Shown in pieces: positions 21,712-32,198 of a DNA stretch of 64,000 nt. A model generated the notes under the pieces. That model did not search any database and was not told the origin of the DNA. It saw only the letters and a list, made by a program, of their open reading frames with translations. Numbering within the stretch: the stretch's first letter is position 1; the number at the start of each line of letters is the position of its first letter. The position numbers and the translations under genes were made by a program. This DNA is from Capronia americana (lineage: Eukaryota; Ascomycota; Eurotiomycetes; Chaetothyriales; Herpotrichiellaceae), in the NCBI GenBank assembly GCA_016110215.1, contig JADWQD010000009.1, positions 1,800,093 through 1,864,092 of the forward strand, in the 5' to 3' direction.

Positions 21712-22410
21712 GTGCCATAGCCGAGGTGGCTTCAGGAAATCGCCTCAACAGGAGAGACTCTCTGATGAGGTGGACAATGTATTTACGCTAGTCTCGGCTC
21801 TCGCGTATTCGCGTGTCGAGTATCGAGTATCGAAGTTGAGCGTGGGGATGAACTTACAGTTCGTTAGCCAAGCGCCGCTCTCCTTATCAGGCTAATGGTC
21901 AGAGTGTCCACTGTCAGCTTAGTTGACCCGCACGACTCGTCACAATTTGGCCACTGATCACGAGCTGGAGTCTTCGTGATGCTCCTTCTGTCGTCGGATT
22001 GCTGCCAATGAGAGCGCAAACGTCAAGTTGACGCTCGGCGAATACAAGACGAAGCAGACGGCCTGCGACTCTTTTCGACGCTACCATCTTACTGGAAGTG
22101 GACACTATTGTTCGGCACTCGGAAGCTTTGATGATGCCTTCTCATTTCTGTCGCTGCTCGGGTCCGAATATTGGAACCCGCATCGCGACGACAAGTTCAA
22201 GGTCGCGTCCAGTGAATTCTGGACCCCTAACCAGGACCTTTTAGCAAAAGTGAAGGAATGGAGATTCCAGATCAGCTAACGGGAAAATTCAAGTCGGATT
22301 GTCATTTCATAGATACATCTGGATGGACCTCGTCAAGATGAGCTTTTGATACTGCTGTCTACCGTTCATTCTCATTTACCTTCGCTTTGAACTCGGTGCA
22401 ATTCAACATC
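21712..22410. other. Intergenic region with orphan frame and candidate regulatory motif
   Basis: Holds the presumptive promoter of the sugar-type MFS gene. The stretch 21808-21827 resembles one at 30640-30659 (18 of 20 bases). A plus-strand open stretch ends at 22279 with the plausible C-terminus LLAKVKEWRFQIS but has no proper ATG. It could be the tail of a decayed gene. Confidence 0.45.
21808..21827. promoter_or_regulatory. Candidate island-specific motif, copy A
   Basis: TTCGCGTGTCGAGTATCGAG. It agrees with copy B (30640-30659) at 18 of 20 positions. The preceding ten bases TCTCGCGTAT (21799-21808) recur at 29281-29290. All three copies lie between genes of the accessory island. A role as a binding site is inference. 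Confidence 0.3.
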
Positions 22411-24170
22411 ATGGTCTTCCAAACCGCAGAACACGTCAAGAAGAGACAATTTCGTCCATACAATGTGTTGGTCAACATCTTCATGGGCTTTGGCTCTGTG
22501 GCCATGGGCTACAGTGCCAGCATCATCGGCACCACCTTAGGTATGTACAGTTCCGCAGCTCACTAATGCCGCCGTCAACTTATCCACAATAAGCCCAGCC
22601 TACCTTTGTGCAATACTTCGACCTCGCCACCAGATCCAATACGACCCAGCTCATTTCCGCGATGAATGGTCTGTTCCAGGCGGGTGCATTTGTCGGTGCC
22701 CTTCTTGTCAATGTGGTCGGTGATCGTTACGGCCGCAAGTGGGCTATTGCAGTCTCGAGCATTCTCACCATCATATCCGGCGCTTTCATGGCTGGCTCTG
22801 TTCATATCGGCATGTTCTTGGCCTTTCGTTTTGTCAGTGGGATTGGGTCGTGGATGCTCTTAGGATCGGTACCCATGTGGATGACTGAACTTGCTCCACC
22901 CAAGAACCGCGGTGCGTTGGTCAACATTCATGGTGCAGCTTTGCTTCTGGGATATGCTTTTGCCTCATGGATGGGTTTCGCTTGGTTCCATCTCGACCAC
23001 GTGAGTATAACGCTGGCTTGTATCTTGACACATCACTAACACTTCACAGCCTGGAGCATGGCGAGTTCCTCTTGCAATGCAAGCTGTTCCAGCACTGGTT
23101 GTATTAATCGGTTTCCCCTGGGTTCCAGAATCGCCGAGATTCTTGGTCAAGATTGGAGCAGATGAGCAAGCACGCAGTGTTCTTGCCAGATTGCATGATG
23201 TTGACGAGGCAGAAATCGAATTCGCTCAAATCAAGTGCCAGCTCCAAATAGATGAAGCGCTCCCCCACAGCTGGTCGTCATTGATCACGAAGAAGTCTTA
23301 TCGAAAGCGAGCGATGTTTGCGCTGATATTGGCATTCGGCACCCAGGCCACAGGCATACTAGTAATCAACAGTGGGTGGCTTCTCTCTATCATACCTCTA
23401 CTAATACAGATTAGATTACTCGTCGATCATCTATGCGAGTCTCGGTTTCTCAGGCTCCACCGTCCTCATCTATCAAGCTGGCTTTAACATGCTCGGCTTT
23501 GGGTGTGGCGTCATAGGTATCTTCATCGTTGATTTACTCCCTCGAAACCAACTCATCACTCTGGGAACTTGTTTGGTGGGCTCCTGCTTGATCGTGGAGG
23601 CCGCCTTGGTGGCCAATTTTCCCGTCGGTCCTGGTCAAAACAACGCTGCCCTGCAAGCCGCCGTTGCCATGACCTTCTGCTATATGGTGACCATATTGCC
23701 TCTTTCCAAGGTGGCCATGATGACTGAGTTTCGCTTTGCAGGCATTTGCACAGCTCTGCCTCGACGAGGTCCAGTGGGTGTACTACACGGAGCTCTTCCC
23801 AAACCATCTCCGGGGGAAAGGGGTGGCCTTTTCGTTGGCCATTATCGCCTTGGCCGACCTCTTGTGGCTTGAAGTCGCCCCAACAGCCTTTGAGTGAGTC
23901 TGCTTGGTCCAAGTGGCTGAGGTCCACCGCGTTAACCGCTATTTCAGGAACATCGGCTGGAAGTTCTACCTATGCTTCATCGTCCTGTCGGGTCTTTTTG
24001 CGATTTACTGTTTCTTCTTTTTCCCAGATACCAGAGGGTTGCCCATCGAAGAGATTGCCCTGCTGTTTGGTGATGCCACCGAGGTTTATCAAGCAGCTAC
24101 GGCTGAAGAAGAGTCGGAAGTGGCTAACAAGGCTGATGGTGTCTTTGAGAAGACAATCGAGAACGCTTGA
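22411..24170 (+). CDS. MFS sugar transporter (hexose transporter family)
   Basis: Six exons, 22411-22540, 22594-23000, 23050-23371, 23415-23686, 23742-23893 and 23948-24170, join in frame to 501 aa. Family signatures: GFGSVAMGYSASIIG in TM1, the loop GDRYGRKW after TM2, RFVSGIGSWMLLGSVPMWMTELAPPKNRGALV for TM4-5, PWVPESPRFL before the central loop, INNYSSIIYASLGFSG in TM7 and WVYYTELFPNHLRGKG before TM11. These match PF00083. Expected role: proton-coupled uptake of a sugar or related polyol or acid at the plasma membrane. The acceptor of intron 3 is TTAG at 23411-23414, chosen over a nearby CAG because only it keeps INNYSS. The gene lies between the SRPBCC protein and the Zn2Cys6 regulator on the same strand, which suggests co-regulation. 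Confidence 0.93.
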
Positions 24171-24616
24171 TGTGAATGCAGCACAATCTGAAGTTGGTTT
24201 AAGATGTTGGGGCGAATCTGCAGGGTGTCAGCCAAACGCACAGTGTACTTAGTATATTGGAGAGATAGAGGATTGCCATTGCATGTGAAAGGGAGTCCGA
24301 ACAAAACAAAATCAATGGTCTATTATTCCGCTCTCAGAGCCGGTGTTAGGCCCTTGCCACATCTACAGTCAGACCTCCGTCACCCTGTTACCACAGCATG
24401 TCAACACCGGACTTCCTCAAACTTCCCCGGACATACGTATTCCTCCCCCAGACACTCTTCGTGACCCCCCTACCCCCGCCTTTGCGGGTACCCCGCGCAC
24501 CTGGAACCTGCCTCGCCTGTTCCGCCAAATTCCGCCTAATGTCGCTTACCTTCGGATTGCTGGTCGCCTATAACTCTGCTTGAAGCGCATTCTCCTGAGA
24601 GGACATAGGAAAGCTG
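24171..24616. promoter_or_regulatory. Intergenic region upstream of Zn2Cys6 regulator
   Basis: 446 nt with C-rich stretches just before the regulator start (24440-24540). No gene seen. It presumably carries the regulator promoter and the transporter 3' UTR. Confidence 0.4.
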
Positions 24617-26818
24617 ATGAAGAGGATGGATAAGGTCGGCCCTCAAATTTCAGCGACACATCAATCACATCAGTCTGGGATCGTGCGGCGCCGTCCGAGT
24701 CGCCTTGGACGGTCGGCACCTCGCTCTCGCTCCGGCTGCGTGATTTGCAAACAGCGTAGGGTCCGTTGCGATGAAGTTCACCCTACCTGCGGACATTGCA
24801 CGAGGATGCAACTGGACTGTTACTATGAGCCTCGGTCGGACAAGTCAAGAACAGTTACTTCTGGCTCCAAAAGACACTCTCAACGGAGTGCTTCAGGCTA
24901 CCCAAATCCTTCATGTTCAGCGTCTCATGCCGCCGATGACGCTTTGACATCCATGGCGACCTCGGGACGCTACGATCACGCGCCACTGAGCTCGATCGAG
25001 CAGTTCAACTTCCCAGATTGGTCCAATGGCGAAGGTCTCGCCTTTACCGATTTAGCTGGAGACCTTTCTACATCCGCAGCAGGTGCTTTCTCATGGCCCT
25101 CCCCAGAAGACGAAGACTTGTCGAACCCGTTTTCGTCGGCGACGCGCTATGGGATTGGAATCGATGCTGCAGCTTACAATGCAAACAACGCAACCTTATG
25201 GGATTCCGGGATCAGTGGTCTCTCAGGACCTCACATCGTTGATAAAGAAGCGCAAGCAGTCCCCAAATCGACAGCACATATACCTCGTGCGCAAACGGGA
25301 CAATTCCAAGGACATGATGCCTCACCTCAGACGCATAGTAATAGCTCTGTCCACTCGGACCAGCAGTCTGTGCGTCTGACAGAAGACCATCCGAAAATCG
25401 CACCGCCCCCGGCGGCATTACTTATGGGAGGTTCCTGGCGACACTTGCACCAACACTTTTGCGTCATCAGCGAAAAAAGTCGAGCTGTTGAGAGTGCCTT
25501 TGTCTGCGTGACTGAGCTTCTAGCAATGGAGGAAGGTGGCCCGCAAAAAGAGAACATGAAGCCCATCTACGACCGCCACCAACGTGCCTGCAACGAGATC
25601 AGGACGAAGCTTACAAGTCAAGGCAACCCCAGACCCGGAACCAGCGAACGTCTGCTGGTTGCAATCTTCCTCCTTGCCTGGTTTGAGGTGATTCGCGATC
25701 TAGAGACCGACCAGAGCCTCTTTCCGCGAGACTTGGCCGAATCAGTCGTCTCCAGCCAGTCCTCTTGGAGTCGAACGTCGGAAGAATTGCTCTCGTGGCT
25801 GGCAGTCTTGGATAGCAAAGCAACTCACCTCGGAGGCCAACATTTGCTCTCAGACCGGGCGCTGGAGATCGTTAGGCACTATCCTGTCCGGATCACGTCG
25901 CCAAGTACCTGGGACAATTTTGACTGGCGGCGAGGAGGACCGAGGCCAAACTCTGATGGCTCCCCCTTCACTGCGTCGTCGCCAGGAAGCGAGGAGCCTC
26001 ATCTCAATCTGTCTCGACAACAACAGCCCGTTCTGGTTGTCGAAAAAGCCTCGGTAAATCTGGTCCAGGTCAAGCAAGCCTTCCTCCACGCCGTGCTGGA
26101 TCCCGCCTTACAATGGCATTTACATACTCAGCTTTACTGGCGACGGCTCAGCGCTCATCATTCACACCATCGCAACCGCTCCACCACGGAAGACGAGTAC
26201 GAGGTCATTACGGCCTGCAAGCAAGCCGAGACCGAGCTGTTTGAGCTGTGGCATTTCCGCCCAGCAATAATTTCCATGACGGCACAGCAACTCGGTCAGA
26301 TAGTCCCATCCGATCTCGCAACCAAACTCGAGGAAGTTTTCAGCATCTACCTCGCCAACTTTTGGATCCTGTTCGTGTATTTGCACCGTGTGAGCTGGTG
26401 GAATCTACCGCAATCGGAACTCGCACGTCGCACGCTGGCGGAGACCTGGCGTCAGCTCCAACGGGCGTACGGCGAGGAGATGGTCGTCGACGGAACGGCA
26501 AAGAAACGAGGTGCGCATCCATCTCTCCAGTGGCTACTGTTTGTGTTTGGGTGCGAGTGCTCGGAGAAATCGCAGAGGAAGTGGGCGATTGAGCAACTCG
26601 AAACCCTGGGCGAAGCGCGACCAGTGGTCGAGGCCGAGGATCCAAGCATAGATATGCTCTTCCCACTTGGCTCGACTAACGCGAGACCCGTGAGGAACAT
26701 CAAAAGAGTCGCTGCGTTGCTGACGAAGGTGACAGAGGAGCAGGATCGGCTTAAAATGCGTGCAGATGTCAGGGCGATCTCTATGGAAATGTTCGGATAC
26801 CATATCTCGATAGTATAG
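24617..26818 (+). CDS. Zn2Cys6 fungal transcription factor
   Basis: Single exon, 733 aa. A binuclear zinc cluster lies near residues 41-68: Cys-X2-Cys-X6-Cys-X6-Cys-X2-Cys-X6-Cys, reading CVICKQRRVRC then CGHCTRMQLDC. It is preceded by the basic RRRPSRLGRSAPRSRSG. The remainder lacks a clear middle-homology signature but has the helical, Trp-rich composition of fungal-specific activator domains (VIRDLETDQSLFP, ELFELWHFRPAI, YLANFWILFVYLHRVSWWNLP). These proteins bind CGG-containing sites in the nucleus and usually control adjacent pathway genes. Being inside the island, it is the natural candidate regulator of the transporter, P450, deacetylase and hydrolase around it. A CGG-N3-CCG site is present at 30649-30657. 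Confidence 0.93.
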   Translation: MKRMDKVGPQISATHQSHQSGIVRRRPSRLGRSAPRSRSGCVICKQRRVRCDEVHPTCGHCTRMQLDCYYEPRSDKSRTVTSGSKRHSQRSASGYPNPSCSASHAADDALTSMATSGRYDHAPLSSIEQFNFPDWSNGEGLAFTDLAGDLSTSAAGAFSWPSPEDEDLSNPFSSATRYGIGIDAAAYNANNATLWDSGISGLSGPHIVDKEAQAVPKSTAHIPRAQTGQFQGHDASPQTHSNSSVHSDQQSVRLTEDHPKIAPPPAALLMGGSWRHLHQHFCVISEKSRAVESAFVCVTELLAMEEGGPQKENMKPIYDRHQRACNEIRTKLTSQGNPRPGTSERLLVAIFLLAWFEVIRDLETDQSLFPRDLAESVVSSQSSWSRTSEELLSWLAVLDSKATHLGGQHLLSDRALEIVRHYPVRITSPSTWDNFDWRRGGPRPNSDGSPFTASSPGSEEPHLNLSRQQQPVLVVEKASVNLVQVKQAFLHAVLDPALQWHLHTQLYWRRLSAHHSHHRNRSTTEDEYEVITACKQAETELFELWHFRPAIISMTAQQLGQIVPSDLATKLEEVFSIYLANFWILFVYLHRVSWWNLPQSELARRTLAETWRQLQRAYGEEMVVDGTAKKRGAHPSLQWLLFVFGCECSEKSQRKWAIEQLETLGEARPVVEAEDPSIDMLFPLGSTNARPVRNIKRVAALLTKVTEEQDRLKMRADVRAISMEMFGYHISIV

Positions 26819-27105
26819 TTTCGCTATGGTAGTATTTACAACTATCGAACATGATGACTTTGTATCTGTCATAGAAGTATGGGAGGTTCGTTGATTGCTG
26901 TCTGAGAGGTGCTACCTTATGCTCACCTATATACAGCTAGTTGACCCTATTCGTACTTGGGGCTGGGAATGCCCAACCTCCTTATTGACAGTATCAAATC
27001 CTTGACTTCAGTGGTAGTAGCCATGTGAATATATACTTGGTGCTAGTACTCTGCGGCTCCAGTCGTGATCCAGAGCCAAGTATGCCGATTACTATAGCCC
27101 ATCAA
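26819..27105. other. Convergent 3' spacer
   Basis: Short AT-rich spacer between the regulator (+) and the P450 (-). No feature recognised. Confidence 0.4.
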
Positions 27106-29038
27106 TCATCCAACAAGACTCTTCATTCTGACCAGAACTTCCGAAGGCTCGACGGTGATGTTCTCGAGGATCCCGACCGGCCGTCGCGAAGGCAGAATGG
27201 GCAAAAGCTCGAAATTCCACACGACCAGCGTCAAGACGACGCGCATTTCCAAATAAGCCAACCTCTTGCCAAAGCAACCACGAGGCCCGCCGCCGAAGGA
27301 CAACATCGGACCCTTCAAGGCATTGAACACCTCGTTTCCGTCCGCGTCGACGTCCATCCAGCGCTCGGGAATGAACTTGTCCACGTCCTCCGGGTTCCAG
27401 TCACCCACGGTCGACGCCTTGGACGTTTCGCTCCTCTTGCTCGCATCCACAGGAGGCAGCACGCCGGGCTTGAGGAAGTCCGGCCCGTTGAAGCAGAAGA
27501 CCACCTCGGTGCCCTTGGGGATCGGGTGGCCCAGGATCGTGGTGTCCTGGGTGGCCATGCGAGAGACAATGGGGATGACGACGCTGAAGCGGAAGATCTC
27601 TTCGATCACCGCTTCGAGGTACGGGTTGGGCGTCTTGATGATCTCGTCCAGGGTCAGTTGGCGGGTTCCGGTTCCGGTTCCGTCGCGCGCCGCCGCGTCC
27701 GCGAACGCTGTCCGCATCCGGGCTCGCAGTTTGTCTTGCACGCCGGGGACATCGGCCAGGTACTGCAAGGCCCATGCGAAGCTGTTCGACGTGGTGTCGT
27801 GCCCGCCGATGATGTAGCCGAGTAACTAGGATGGGAGATACAGTACGTCAGCTTTGCATTTCACAGGTCCCAAAAAAACCGAACAACACGAGAACATCAT
27901 AGCGTGTTGGTTGTCGCACGCACCTCATCATAGATGTATCGGGCGTGGAAATCGGGCGCGCGATTCATCTTCCGGGCCGAGGCGCGTTCGCGGAATACCA
28001 GATACTCGACGGCCGTCTTGGCCTTCTTCTGAGCTTCCTCGTCCGTCGGTGGGAGTGTGGACACGGCAGCATCGATCTGCCGCTTTGTCATCTTCTCCTT
28101 GATCTTGACGGCGGACCGAAGTGGTGGAAGCCGCAGCAGCAGCCAGGTGTGGAGGTATGGGATTGGAGAGGTGTACCCTACACTGACACTCTCAGTCAGG
28201 TCCGCCACCGCCTGGCCCTCGGCGTCCAGGGGCAAATTCGAGAACGGATAAGGCTCGTTTGTGTTTGTGCGGCTGTCCGAAATCAGGTGTGTTCGCTGCT
28301 GTTCGGCAAGGATGGCGTCGAGTTGCGCTTTGGTGCTGCTCGACTCATCGCTGAAACCGAAAGAGATTGCCATGATGATATCGTAAGCCAGCTTGTAGAG
28401 GTCCGACTTGACGTCGAAAGGTCTCTGTTGGGCAATATGCGCCTTCGCCTTCCACAGATCCACCAGGTGTGTGGCCTTGCGATAGATCTCTGGGCCATTG
28501 ACCTGGGTTTGGACTCAGCACGAGTAGGACTATCATCAAAACGCCCACTCACAGTGCTTAGGAATTGCGGGAGCATGAGATCCTTCATCAGCTCTTTGTG
28601 GAACTTGAATTTCGGCGTCGGGGTCTTGATGGAGAGAAACTGCTGTGGAAGAAGAGCACCGAATGCATTTGGCTCCTTCGACCCTCGATCAAACTCCTTG
28701 TGGCGTCTGAGAAGGATGTCCCGAATCTCGCGATGGTCGCCCAGCAAAACCTCGGGCTTTTTGAACGGATACACGAACACCTGGACCAGCGGGGAATTCA
28801 ACTTCTCGAATTGAGCTGGGAACCAGCGGCGGCTCTCCCCATGCGTCTTCTGCCATTGAGCCAGAGATGGAAGATCTCCAAAGAGGTTGCCGGTCGCCTC
28901 GGCGTTGTATGGGATCCCAGGGAGCGGTTTGGGCCGTAGCCATCTATACGTTACTACTGCAACGAACAGCCCCAAAAGCAGGCACGCGAGTGTGGCATGT
29001 TTCAATGCAGATGCGGTTCCGCGGTTGACGATGTCCAT
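27106..29038 (-). CDS. Cytochrome P450 monooxygenase
   Basis: Three exons, 29038-28553, 28502-27924 and 27825-27106, join in frame to 594 aa. Microsomal layout: an N-terminal membrane anchor (LKHATLACLLLGLFVAVVTYRWL), the proline hinge PKPLPGIPY, I-helix GGHDTTS (about residues 361-367), the ExxR motif in EEIFRFS (about 432), PERW in the meander and the haem loop FGGGPRGCFGKRLA (about 530-543) with its Cys ligand. It is longer than the typical 500-530 aa, mainly through a polar insert around the J-K region (DASKRSETSKASTVGD). It needs an NADPH-P450 reductase in the ER. The substrate cannot be inferred; position in the island suggests a pathway oxidation step. No known CYP family assigned. Confidence 0.94.
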
Positions 29039-29538
29039 AATGTTGAATTGCCTTTGAACGTGGTTTGGGTGAGGAGGTAGTCCTAGAAAACAGAGAATTC
29101 CCCTTGTATCCACGACACAAGTTGAGCTGGAGCTTCACATAGCACTTACAAGGCTTCAGGCCGGGGTAGCTTTATGGCACCCTCTCCCCTCTGATAGGTT
29201 ATGGACAATCCAATCGATCGCATGCCAGGATCGAACTGACCCCGCGGAAAGTACTCGAGACCTGGGGCCGAAAACTCGGGTCTCGCGTATCGCGTCTCGG
29301 TTTCCACACTTCGGCTATTCGTGTATAGGCCATCAGCCTGTAGAATCGCAGCATCGGCTGGCAGAAGAGTAGCCAATACCCTAGGTGGTAATCTACCCGC
29401 CGATCTTCCCCGGACTTCCCCTGTCGCAGCATCGTACCCCACGAAAGGGGCAGCACGAGGACAGTGAAAGATGGGCAGCCGAGCGAATCAGGAAGCTCAA
29501 CAAGAATGGTCGGGAGACTGTTATTCTCTCGTGTCTCT
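29039..29538. promoter_or_regulatory. P450 promoter / deacetylase 3' region
   Basis: About 500 nt between two minus-strand island genes, holding the P450 promoter at its left end. It includes the motif TCTCGCGTAT (29281-29290), also found at 21799-21808, followed by CGCGTCTCGG. No coding frame is convincing. Confidence 0.4.
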
Positions 29539-30399
29539 CTATCTCCATGACGAAGTGTCCCAGCCCGGATCACTATCAAACTGTCCGGGATGACTGCTCA
29601 CCCATTCAGCGACCTCAATGCAGGGGGCGACCCAGACTCCCCGAATAGACTTGACGTATGTCAGAATCTCCGCCATCGCTGCCAATTTTTCCGGCGTATC
29701 CTGGAGGAACGGGTGGAACAGGAGAGAAAAGTAACCCTGATCCGCCACCGTCACATCGATCTTTCTCTTCATTCGCGCCACGAATTCTCCAATAGACATT
29801 GGCTCCGTGGTATCACCGTTCGCTGAGCGTAGCCCGCCTAGCAGGCTCAGATAGTAGTATGCGTCGATGTACTGCCACTCGAAGGGCAGTATTGCAAGAT
29901 TGGATTTGAAGGCTGCTCGGCTGCCGGCGGGAGAAAGGTAGCGGATCCCCTGTTCTCCCAAATGGTTGAGGATCGCTTCAGGCACCAGTCCCCCCGGCGG
30001 ACGAAATCCTTTGTATTGAAGACCAAGCTTCCCAATATTGGCCTGCGACTTTTCCCATAGAGATTGTGCTGATTCGAGGTCCAACTTGGTCCAATTTTCG
30101 TGCTGGAATCCATGCCAGCTGATCTCATGCCCTCGAGCAGCCAGATCCTGAATCTCAGCTGGGTAATAGTCGGCGTTCCAGGCTTCGACAAAGTATGTTG
30201 CTTTCATGTCGTGCTGGTCAAGAATATCGAGCATCTGCGGCAGCAGAACCTTCACTGCAGGATGTTCGCCGAGAGGCTTCTCCTTGGGCCAAAGGCTGGC
30301 ATAGAGCTCGTGAGCTTCTCCCATATTGTCCATGGTGATACTGAATGCTGCTTTCGCACCGTTGGGCCATTTCGTTGGCATGGTCGACATGGTCTCCAT
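29539..30399 (-). CDS. NodB-domain polysaccharide deacetylase-like protein
   Basis: Single exon, 286 aa from the first ATG (METMSTMPTKWPNG; the inner MPTKWP start is equally possible). The family (PF01522) uses an Asp and two His residues to hold a metal and hydrolyses N-acyl or amide bonds in chitin, peptidoglycan or, in PuuE/allantoinase-like members, small molecules. Seen: motif 1 SITMDNMG with the Asp pair reduced to Asp-Asn, motif 2 GHEISWHGFQHEN with two His, and motif 3 GFRPPGG. The downstream region FSLLFHPFLQDTP carries the late His. There is no signal peptide or carbohydrate-binding module, so it is probably intracellular and not a wall chitin deacetylase. It is divergent from the FAH-family gene. 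The replaced Asp could lower or alter activity. Confidence 0.87.
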   Translation of the reverse strand: METMSTMPTKWPNGAKAAFSITMDNMGEAHELYASLWPKEKPLGEHPAVKVLLPQMLDILDQHDMKATYFVEAWNADYYPAEIQDLAARGHEISWHGFQHENWTKLDLESAQSLWEKSQANIGKLGLQYKGFRPPGGLVPEAILNHLGEQGIRYLSPAGSRAAFKSNLAILPFEWQYIDAYYYLSLLGGLRSANGDTTEPMSIGEFVARMKRKIDVTVADQGYFSLLFHPFLQDTPEKLAAMAEILTYVKSIRGVWVAPCIEVAEWVSSHPGQFDSDPGWDTSSWR

Positions 30400-30833
30400 G
30401 GAATTCTTGCGCCGCACAAACTTGAAGTGTGACGATCAGTTCCTTACTCTCGCAAACGAACGAAGGAGGTGTGATTGCTGCTGCAGATTTTGTTTCGAAC
30501 GGTGCAAATACTATCCAGACCCAATGATAAGCTCGAAAGTTGGCAAGTGATGCATCAGACGAAAGATAAGGCGCTCAGACTATCCGACTCAGATGAACAA
30601 AGTGCTGTATGGGGTATGCTACGCTCGGGTGTAGCATTGTTCGCGTGTCGGGTACCGAGCTGAGGGAAAAAGGAGTAAGCTTGAATGCTTGCGCAATCAC
30701 TTGGTACTTCCGCTTACTGCAAGGCGCGATATACATCCCGGGCTTTGATGTCTAGATCAAACTGTACTCACACACACTTGCACCTTGAAGGCTAGCCAGA
30801 GAGTCGTTTCTGGGCCGGCAAGGGAGGGTCGGA
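30400..30833. promoter_or_regulatory. Divergent promoter between deacetylase and FAH hydrolase
   Basis: 434 nt shared by two head-to-head island genes. It contains copy B of the island motif and an exact CGG-N3-CCG, the class of site bound by Zn2Cys6 dimers. Confidence 0.5.
30640..30659. promoter_or_regulatory. Candidate island motif, copy B, with CGG-N3-CCG
   Basis: TTCGCGTGTCGGGTACCGAG. Positions 30649-30657 read CGGGTACCG, an inverted CGG/CCG pair with a 3-base spacer. It agrees with copy A (21808-21827) at 18 of 20 bases. It could be the operator of the regulator at 24617; inference only. Confidence 0.35.
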
Positions 30834-31898
30834 ATGCATAACTTCACACGCCTCGTCCGCTTCGAGGACGAGAAGGGTCAGATCCAGTATGGCGAAGCTG
30901 GGAACCAGTGGGAGGAGGACCTACACGGTCAAACGCTGCCGACCTTCAACGGCGACGCGCTGATGGGCAGTCTGGAATTATCAGGGCAGAGTGCTCAAGT
31001 AGCCAAGGTGCGCTTCTCCCTCGTTTGACAGAGATGATGCTGACGCTTTCCGTCTAGGTCCTGTGTCCTCTTGAATCAGTTCCGGCTATTTATGGCATTG
31101 GTCTGAATTACAAGAGACATGCAGAAGAAACAGGAGTAGGTTTACCGTCGTGTTTTGGATTGACGTATTCGAACCATAGTAATGAACCAAGTTTCCCATA
31201 CCGTTCTATCCGTTGGTTTTCACGAAGCCGAATGGTACGTCGGGCCGACTGACCGTGAGAAGTGGACGTCAGCTAACGTTGGCTTGAATAGATGCTCTTG
31301 CCGGGCCATACGAGGATATTCCTGTCGATGCATCCGCCAAGGAACTCGACTACGAAGTCGAGCTGACCATCATCATAAGTCGTGATGTGAAGAATCTTCC
31401 GGAGTCAGAGGATGCTCTTGACTATATCCTTGGGTATACGGTCGGCAACGATGTGTCTTCGCGATACTGGCAGACCCCGGAGCGAAGTGCAGGTCAGCAC
31501 GGCTATGCAAAGTCCTTTGACAAATTTGCGCCATTGGGACCTGTGATTGCATCGAGAGAAGCATTGGGAGACCCGCATATGCTCAGAGTCAGGACTTGGG
31601 TCAACGGGCAATTACGACAGGACGCGTCGACTGATGACTTGGTCTTTGACCTCGGGCAGATTGTGAGACATTTGAGCAAAGGAAGAACATTGAAGAAAGG
31701 GACGGCTATCATGACCGGAACGCCTAGGTACGTTGTCGACTCCTAGGTATGCCCAACACTGTCCTAAGCCTTGTAAGTGGCGTCGCAGCATTCATGAAAC
31801 CACCCGCCTGGCTGCAGCACGGAGATCAGGTCGAGCTCGAAATCGAAAAGATCGGGAAGATATCCAACCGGATGGTCTTTGATGAGAGAGCGGCATGA
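30834..31898 (+). CDS. Fumarylacetoacetate hydrolase (FAH) family protein
   Basis: Five exons, 30834-31007, 31058-31135, 31192-31234, 31292-31727 and 31778-31898, join in frame to 283 aa. Conserved blocks: IYGIGLNYKRHAEETGFPIP, VFTKPNDALAGPYEDIPV, ELDYEVEL with the two metal-binding Glu residues, GYTVGNDVSSR, FDKFAPLGP and TGTPSGVAAFMKPPAWLQHGDQVELEIEKIG (PF01557). The 43-nt third exon is essential to restore the FYPLVFTKPND segment. Its acceptor is CCAAG at 31187-31191. Family reactions are C-C bond cleavage or decarboxylation of beta-diketo acids and ring-cleavage products: fumarylpyruvate or acylpyruvate hydrolysis, HHDD isomerase/decarboxylase, oxaloacetate decarboxylase. That suits an aromatic or sugar-acid catabolic pathway. 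Probably cytosolic or mitochondrial. The specific substrate is unknown. Confidence 0.92.
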
Positions 31899-32198
31899 AT
31901 GGGGATTGACAGAAGTGACACCTGAGAACAGAAGGAGAACAATGCTCATCATGCTTAAACTGAAGATAACCTCACTCAGAGACACGGACGCCGTTGAGTC
32001 TTGCTGTTGCATTCCCCGATCGCGCCTTGCACGCATCATCCTGGTGGAAAGAAGGGTGGAGCAGCGAGGCAAGGGAGGTTTCCCAGCCCTTATACTTATA
32101 GCCCCGAGATCTGAAGAAAGACAGACTGGCTTACCAACTACCTCGATTCTATAGCATTGCTACTCGTAAGACGCAACTGCATAGACCTCCTTTCGAAT
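31899..32198. other. Convergent 3' spacer
   Basis: Between the FAH gene (+) and the Rtg2-type gene (-). Contains one TACTCGTA octamer (32161). No gene. Confidence 0.4.
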
